38,620 nt of DNA from NCBI GenBank assembly GCA_023247725.1, contig JAHFFW010000024.1:1-38620 (forward strand). Reading direction: 5' to 3'. Under the pieces are notes generated by a model that did not search any database, was not told the DNA's origin, and saw nothing but the letters and a program-made list of their open reading frames with translations. Positions 33,630 to 38,620 of this stretch are shown one piece after another (positions within the stretch are counted from its first letter, which is position 1; each line of letters starts with the position of its first letter). The DNA is from Candidatus Omnitrophota bacterium. GTDB taxonomy: Bacteria; Omnitrophota; Gorgyraeia; Zapsychrales; JAHFFX01. Position numbers and translations under genes: made by a program.

Positions 33630-35282
33630 CTAAATCGAATTTTTCCGTTTCAGAATCATCGTCGCATGATTCCAGGCCCAGCCTGGAACCGTTCGCCAAT
33701 CTCCGAACGAAGCCACCGCTGTAAAATTTTTTTCCAGATATTTAGCGAGCGTCACGCCATACGTCTTCCCAAAGGTTCCTAATCCTGGCTCCGGTGTATC
33801 CCCTCGATTCGAAAGAACCACATAATTGACATGATGGTTTTCTAAATCAGCCATCACCTCTCGGTCTTGAGCCTCGGGCATGCTGAAATGCTCGAAAAAG
33901 ACCAGCTGCCGGGTCGGGGCATCCTTGCCCGTCAGGAAATAATAAATGGGATCAAAAGGGGCGGCAAAAAATGTTTCGTTTGCCGGGACATTTTTTTGCA
34001 GAAATGAGGTGGTGTCCCGGACCGTTTGAAACCAATCCGGCGATTGTTGTGTAAAGACTTTATTCGTTCCCAGAAACAGCCCATTGCCCGCATGTTTGAC
34101 CATTTGAACGAAAAGATACTGGTTTCGAATGGCCATCCAGCAAACGACCACGATCGTCAGTAAAAAAAGTTTGCGGATGAATGGAGCCAGCATTAAGCGG
34201 GATACCAGATCGCTAAAATAGAAGATAGCGATCAAGGCCAAAGACATCACCCAGTAAAGGCGGTAGTGGACACCGCTGGCGACAAATTCATGGAGATCGA
34301 AAAATATAAAAATTCCCAAACAAGCAAAGACCAAGGGAAAGTTGATCTTGACCGATTCCGGCCATAGGAAGCGCCTGCGGCTGACGATAAAATGGAGAAA
34401 CAAAAGTAAAAAGATGCACGCCAGCAATTGATGATACGGTGTTGCCGTGAGCATGGAAAAGAGGATGTCGACGAGCAGACCGATCGCCCGCAGCGGTGAA
34501 TTGGTCAAATCGGCCCGTTGGGATTGGCTAAAGGGCAGACTCTGGCGGACAACATATTCGGGAGTTCCAAAAAAAAGAAGGCTATAAATCATTGCCGTCA
34601 GGCCGACCGCCAAGGCACAGAGAAAAAAAGCGTGGCGTTGGTTTTGGCCACGCAGCGGATTCCGTTTTGTTTTATCGACGATGAAAAGACATAAAAGAAA
34701 AGCCACGAGGGAGGAAATTCCCATATTCAAGCGAATGAGCATGAGCAAAAAAAGACTCCCGATTCCCCATCGGATGAATATCATTCGGCCCCCGGCGATA
34801 TACCGGAATAAAAAGTAAATGCAAGCCAAGAGCGCCACGATCCCGCCAATATGGTTATACGTATAGAAAAATTCCGCCTGTCGGAACGCCAAGTACCATA
34901 AGGCGCACAAGAAAGACATGACCGGCGTCAGGAAAACCGTGCCGATCAGAAAGATCAGTACACTCACACCGGTCGTCAGAATCATCTGTCCGACCAGAAC
35001 GCTTTGAATACTGACGCCGAGAAATTTGTAAAAAAGCGCATAATAGTAAGGCATGAGCGGTCCGAAGAGCCAGGAATAATCCCGATAAGGCAGGGCGCCT
35101 TCCATTGTTTTTTTGAAACAATACAGATCGCGGCCGTGATCGCCTTGCGAAATAAAAGGTTGGTAGTTTAGATACGGAGAAAGAATGATGATGGAGGTCA
35201 GAAGCGTTAAAAAGAAAAAGAAGGGAAAAGAAAATCGGTCAAGCAATGACGTTGGACGAGGGGACGATTCAACCGTGTTCAT
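33630..35282 (-). CDS. Multi-pass membrane protein, GT-C-type glycosyltransferase-like
   Basis: This 550-residue protein has about 11-12 hydrophobic segments and a soluble C-terminal domain from about residue 410. The first external loop contains SQGDHGRDLYCFKKTMEGALP and YRDYSWLFGPLMPYYYALFY, a pattern found in GT39/GT87-like enzymes that use polyprenyl-linked sugars, with an acidic residue near the first helix. The C-terminal domain includes YVVLSNRG, as in other such proteins. The acceptor is unknown. Its start overlaps the stop of the upstream spermidine-synthase-domain gene (ATGA), so they are co-translated. Confidence 0.65.
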   Translation of the reverse strand: MNTVESSPRPTSLLDRFSFPFFFFLTLLTSIIILSPYLNYQPFISQGDHGRDLYCFKKTMEGALPYRDYSWLFGPLMPYYYALFYKFLGVSIQSVLVGQMILTTGVSVLIFLIGTVFLTPVMSFLCALWYLAFRQAEFFYTYNHIGGIVALLACIYFLFRYIAGGRMIFIRWGIGSLFLLMLIRLNMGISSLVAFLLCLFIVDKTKRNPLRGQNQRHAFFLCALAVGLTAMIYSLLFFGTPEYVVRQSLPFSQSQRADLTNSPLRAIGLLVDILFSMLTATPYHQLLACIFLLLFLHFIVSRRRFLWPESVKINFPLVFACLGIFIFFDLHEFVASGVHYRLYWVMSLALIAIFYFSDLVSRLMLAPFIRKLFLLTIVVVCWMAIRNQYLFVQMVKHAGNGLFLGTNKVFTQQSPDWFQTVRDTTSFLQKNVPANETFFAAPFDPIYYFLTGKDAPTRQLVFFEHFSMPEAQDREVMADLENHHVNYVVLSNRGDTPEPGLGTFGKTYGVTLAKYLEKNFTAVASFGDWRTVPGWAWNHATMILKRKNSI

Positions 35283-37750
35283 GGGTTAAAGAATTTTTCC
35301 ATCCGGCCGAAGCTGAGGGCGGCCATGAGATAGATGATAAGGGCCAGGCTTAAGACACTGTTGAATCCTAGAAATTGAGCTAAAAAGATGGCGAGTAACG
35401 AACCCAGGACGCTGAATCCGCAATTGATCCCCCAGGCCCAGGCGATCGTTTCCGGGAGATATTTTCCCGTCAAAAGAAGCCCCGCCGGGAAAAATATCCC
35501 CAAACATAAACCAAATGGAAAAAGGCACAGGCTCACCATGAGAACCCGTCCCGCAAAAGGCCAACTCATGAAATGATCGAGGAAAGGACTTCCGAATTTG
35601 ATGAAGAGGAGCAATAAACCCGTTAGTACAAGACCGAGGAGCATCATGAGCTGTCCTTTGTTTTGCGAGAGTCCGTTATACCAGCCCAGAAGATAACTGC
35701 CCAGCCCGGTAAAGATGAGAAGCGCCGAAAGGACGACGGTGATGGAGTGAATAGGCGTCCCCAGCAACAACACAAATTTTTGCATGAGGGGGATTTCAAT
35801 GAACATAAACCCTAAACCAAGACAGGCGTAATAAATGACAAAGGGAGCAAACGAACCCTTGGGAAGTCTGCGAACACCGCTCAATTTAAAGATCAACAAG
35901 GGAAGAAGAATAAACAGCAGAATAAAAAATAAGGTCTGCCAAAAGATCACAATCTGCGTAATAAAAATGATTGTGCCGGTGTGATGAGCGATTTCCAATA
36001 GGAAAGGATGGGCGAGGTTCAATTTGTAATATTTGTAGAAAAAGGGATCATCATCGGTATTGACGGAGATGTCATAGGGGTACAAACGCGCGAATCCTTT
36101 TTCATGGCCTTCGGTAAAATCAACCGCATACAGCTCATATAAGTTGATGCCGTTCATGGAATGATTTTTAAAAACTTCCGTCGGGAAAAGCAATTGAGTT
36201 TGGTGCTGGCGGAAGTATTGTTCGATGGTTTCGCGCTCCTGCGGCGTAAAGGGAGTTTTCTTGACGAGAAAGATCGCCCAGCTTCCGTAGGCGCCCATGA
36301 TGATATGATCCCACGGAGATTTGACGCCGGAGGCGCGCAGGGATTCCAAACAGATGGCCAAAAGCCGCAGGTCTTCCCGCGGAATCTCCGGAAAGAACCA
36401 GCGGTTGAAATTGATCATCCCGCCATCATCCAGCAATCGTAGATAATCCATGACGGCATTTTTGGTGTAGAGATAACTTTCGGCATAGGCGTAGGCCCCG
36501 CTGGAAAGGCCGGAAAAGGTATCGACCCCATTGAGGATGATCAGATCATAACTGCGGGAGGGAAGCGTTTTGGCGAGATGCCGTCCATCGATATTGAGGA
36601 TTTTGGTTTGATCTTGTTCATAGATTCTGCCAGAGTACTCATACATGGCCCCGCCTTTGGACATCTGCTGATGGATGGCCGGATTGATTTCGGCCCCGAC
36701 GATGGATTTTGCGCCGTGGGTGTTGGCCATAAAAATATCCCGTCCGCCGCCGGCGCCAATGACAACGACCCGCGGTTGTTTCAGGATGGTGTAAGGAACT
36801 TCCATGGCCTGGCTGAATAATTGCACCTGCGATCCGTGCTCAGCGAGTCCTAAGGGATGCATCTTGTAAACTGGTGTCCCCGCCAGGCCGTTCGTTGAGA
36901 TATAGGAAAACTCTGGGATCGGATGAAGATTAATCTGAAACGTGCCAAGTCCGGTTTCATAGAGTTCTTGGCGAGCCACGGGATCGGTCAGGCGATAAAT
37001 TTCCGTGCGACCGAGTGGGTGCCACTGTGACACCACAGTTTCAAATTGGGTTTGTTGGTAATAGCCGGGAAACCATTCCCAGCCTTTGTTGGGATCGATT
37101 TTGTAATTGGCGGGCTCGTCGCTGAAAATAAACCCCGCCATCGATAAAAGGACAAAAACGGTGATGGTTAATGCCCGGCGTTGTTTGATTACTAAGAGCA
37201 GGGCAAACAGAAGCCCTCCGAGGCACAGGAGTAGGATGGAATGATAGACCGCTAGATGATTGATGAGAAAGAAAAAGGCGACCGCGCCTGACCCGGCGCC
37301 GATGAGGTCAAAAAAATAGAGCCGATGGTTGCGAGTGTAATCCAGAGAGAATAGAAAACTGATGATAAATCCGATGGGGATGAAGGGAATTAGAACAAGG
37401 GTATAGGCGATAATGAGTGTTTGCAAAGAGGCCAGATTTTTTAAGAAAAGAAAATTTAAAAGCGCGGTGAGCTCAATGGGACGGTGGATTAAAAGGACGG
37501 TACAGACCGTGGTGGCGACGCTTAAGACGACCAACCCCCAAGCCAGAAGACTTTCAACTTTGACTTGGGAAACCTTTTTTTTGACGACGAGATAAAAATT
37601 GGCCCCGATGCCGTAGCCGAGAATCGCAAAGGGAATAATGATGTACACCAGATGATTCCAGGCCTTGAGATTGAGGATGCGGGTAAAGAAAAGTTCCAGG
37701 GCAATGCAGAAAAAAGAAATGAAAAATATGATCAGGTGATGACTTGGCAT
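35279..37750 (-). CDS. Membrane protein with embedded spermidine synthase-like domain
   Basis: This 823-residue protein has about seven N-terminal membrane helices, a central soluble Rossmann domain (about residues 215-570) and seven C-terminal helices. The central part has the SAM/decarboxy-SAM motif VVVIGAGGGRDIFMA, IVGAEINPAI, and YDLIILNGVDTFSG as in the polyamine synthase family, then TDDDPFFYKYY at its end. Proteins of this layout are widespread in environmental bacteria and their reaction is not established; polyamine aminopropyl transfer is possible but unproven. Upstream, 37751-38022 is A/T-rich and shows no supported gene. Confidence 0.8.
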   Translation of the reverse strand: MPSHHLIIFFISFFCIALELFFTRILNLKAWNHLVYIIIPFAILGYGIGANFYLVVKKKVSQVKVESLLAWGLVVLSVATTVCTVLLIHRPIELTALLNFLFLKNLASLQTLIIAYTLVLIPFIPIGFIISFLFSLDYTRNHRLYFFDLIGAGSGAVAFFFLINHLAVYHSILLLCLGGLLFALLLVIKQRRALTITVFVLLSMAGFIFSDEPANYKIDPNKGWEWFPGYYQQTQFETVVSQWHPLGRTEIYRLTDPVARQELYETGLGTFQINLHPIPEFSYISTNGLAGTPVYKMHPLGLAEHGSQVQLFSQAMEVPYTILKQPRVVVIGAGGGRDIFMANTHGAKSIVGAEINPAIHQQMSKGGAMYEYSGRIYEQDQTKILNIDGRHLAKTLPSRSYDLIILNGVDTFSGLSSGAYAYAESYLYTKNAVMDYLRLLDDGGMINFNRWFFPEIPREDLRLLAICLESLRASGVKSPWDHIIMGAYGSWAIFLVKKTPFTPQERETIEQYFRQHQTQLLFPTEVFKNHSMNGINLYELYAVDFTEGHEKGFARLYPYDISVNTDDDPFFYKYYKLNLAHPFLLEIAHHTGTIIFITQIVIFWQTLFFILLFILLPLLIFKLSGVRRLPKGSFAPFVIYYACLGLGFMFIEIPLMQKFVLLLGTPIHSITVVLSALLIFTGLGSYLLGWYNGLSQNKGQLMMLLGLVLTGLLLLFIKFGSPFLDHFMSWPFAGRVLMVSLCLFPFGLCLGIFFPAGLLLTGKYLPETIAWAWGINCGFSVLGSLLAIFLAQFLGFNSVLSLALIIYLMAALSFGRMEKFFNP

Positions 37751-38022
37751 GAGCTTGGGCGGGGCACCTCAAATTGTAAAGTTTATTTATGATAACAGGA
37801 ATTTCTTTTAGATTATTTGATATTTTTGTTTTTTGCCTTCGTCTACTGACTTCCGTATCAATAATAGAACATTTACGGAAGCAGTACTGCCAACGCAAGC
37901 AGCATCTTATGACAATAAAACGAGTACTATTATTTATGCGTTGGTCAGTAAAATTTTTTCTTGCCCAAAAGGCTTCATGGTAGAATGCACTCCTAAGTCG
38001 GTGGAAAGAAAAAGGAGATCCC

Positions 38023-38343
38023 ATGGTCACTCTGGAAGAATTCAAAAAGTGTGAGCTCATCATTGCCAAGATCCTCGAGGTCAGTGATCATCCCAATGCC
38101 GAACGCCTTTACGTGCTTAAGATTGATACGGGGAAGGAAATCAAGCAATTGGTGGCCGGCATTCGCAAGGCCTATACAAAGGAAGAGCTCCAGGGCCGAA
38201 AGATCGTCGTCGTGAATAATCTGGAACCAGCGGTCATTCGTGGCGAGACCTCTCAGGGAATGCTTTTGGCTGCTTCGGATGAACAGGGATTAGCCTTACT
38301 GAGCATTGACAAGGATATTGCGTTAGGGAGTCCGGTGAAGTGA
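38023..38343 (+). CDS. tRNA-binding domain protein (MetG2/CsaA type)
   Basis: This 106-residue OB-fold protein matches the tRNA-binding domain found at the C-terminus of methionyl-tRNA synthetase or as a free protein. It contains LIIAKILEVSDHPNAERLYV, VAGIRKAYTKEELQGRKIVVVNNL and IRGETSQGMLLAAS. A stand-alone copy is either the separate beta part of a split MetRS or a CsaA-like chaperone. A strong AAAGGAG lies 5 nt before the ATG. The sequence alone does not decide between the two. Confidence 0.85.
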   Translation: MVTLEEFKKCELIIAKILEVSDHPNAERLYVLKIDTGKEIKQLVAGIRKAYTKEELQGRKIVVVNNLEPAVIRGETSQGMLLAASDEQGLALLSIDKDIALGSPVK

Positions 38344-38351
38344 GTCGTCAT

Positions 38352-38463
38352 TTTATTGACCTTTCTACTACCAAAGATAAAGTGGAAGACGGCCTTTTTC
38401 CAAGATAAGAAAGGTCGTTACACTGGCTTCCTTAATGTCTTTGGTAAAGAAAAGGCCAGTAAA
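38352..38463 (+). repeat. Repeat block copy B (homologous to 15589-15705)
   Basis: This block starts 8 bp after the end of the tRNA-binding gene and shares with copy A TTTATTGACCTTTCT at the start, AAGAAAGGTCGTTA and ACTGGC in the middle, and AAAGAAAAGGCCAGTAAA at the end. It is 5 nt shorter. Translation gives FIDLSTTKDKVEDGLF in one frame and KKGRYTGFLNVFGKEKASK in another, so the frame is broken. Confidence 0.75.
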
Positions 38464-38516
38464 GGCGCCTCGCGCCAAGCCCCAGGTTCCTAGTTTGAGA
38501 CTAGTACACTGTTAAC

Positions 38517-38620
38517 CTATTTTTTAATAGTTTCGTAAGCTTTGTCGAATTTGTCTCGGGCCTTGCTCTTTGTAAAATGCCAGGTAATTTTGGTCTTAAG
38601 ACGATTACGTTTTGCCGACC
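38517..38620 (-). CDS. C-terminal end of a probable IS transposase, cut by the window edge
   Basis: The last 33 codons are visible on the minus strand, including TKITWHFTKSKARDKF and ending in two lysines before TAG. The pattern (K-I-x-W-x-F-T-x-x-x-A-R-x-K) resembles the C-terminus of IS630-like DDE transposases. This is a judgement from a short piece. A small hairpin CTAGT/ACTAG and TACACTG just beyond the stop (about 38490-38510) could belong to the element's end. Confidence 0.45.
   Translation of the reverse strand, partial: SAKRNRLKTKITWHFTKSKARDKFDKAYETIKK

Overview
The window is 38.6 kb of a bacterial chromosome, read here as a member of a Chlamydia/PVC-like or candidate-phylum lineage, most likely Omnitrophota. 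This placement is inferred, not shown by any rRNA. It rests on a V-type ATPase operon in the chlamydial order (E, DUF2764, A, B, D, I, K), a secreted protein whose mature start is TITLTTYYPAPFG followed by NVGIGTT repeats, an EndoQ DNA-repair nuclease, and compact operons with many ATGA overlaps. Outer-membrane-type features (a lipoprotein, signal peptides, DsbA-like and DacA-like proteins) suggest a diderm cell.

Layout. Positions 1-829 hold the 3' end of a Pnkp-type RNA-repair gene. Positions 1062-5249 hold two glycosyltransferases and, on the minus strand, an aminotransferase and a methyltransferase that are both interrupted. Positions 5383-12876 carry mostly housekeeping genes: dienelactone-hydrolase family, lipoprotein, trmB, dacA, a small membrane protein plus DsbA-family protein, an L27-like protein, glmS and rsmI. 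Positions 12884-15521 (minus) encode two exported proteins, one a large cysteine-repeat protein. From 15713 a promoter and a PyrR-type attenuator lead into pyrR-pyrB-pyrC-endoQ. A disrupted tRNA-Arg locus lies at 20061-20405. Then come a LOG-family protein, mutM, a methyltransferase-family membrane protein, pyrK, pyrD and pyrF, running directly into the V-ATPase operon (25815-32999). Positions 33002-33600 hold tRNA-Val, tRNA-Asp and several tRNA relics. Two large membrane proteins (a GT-C-like transferase and a spermidine-synthase-domain protein) follow on the minus strand, then a MetG2/CsaA-type tRNA-binding protein and the end of a probable transposase.

How it works together. UMP synthesis (pyrB, C, D, K, F) sits under a likely PyrR/UMP attenuator. 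The V-ATPase rotor protein retains side chains resembling the sodium site of Enterococcus NtpK, so Na+ coupling is plausible.

The most unusual signal is at the tRNA loci. A complete tRNA-Arg(CCG) lies inside a second, split tRNA-Arg gene. Two consecutive 43-nt hairpins with GTCCC...GGGAC ends sit exactly in the T-loop of the split gene, and a related 44-nt hairpin sits at the same T-loop position of a tRNA-Val relic 13 kb away. Other self-complementary repeats fill many gene gaps and run into coding ends (pyrD N-terminus, DUF2764 C-terminus), reminiscent of Rickettsia palindromic elements. Three genes (aminotransferase, methyltransferase, small membrane protein) have frame or stop lesions that are either real decay, recoding, or assembly error.
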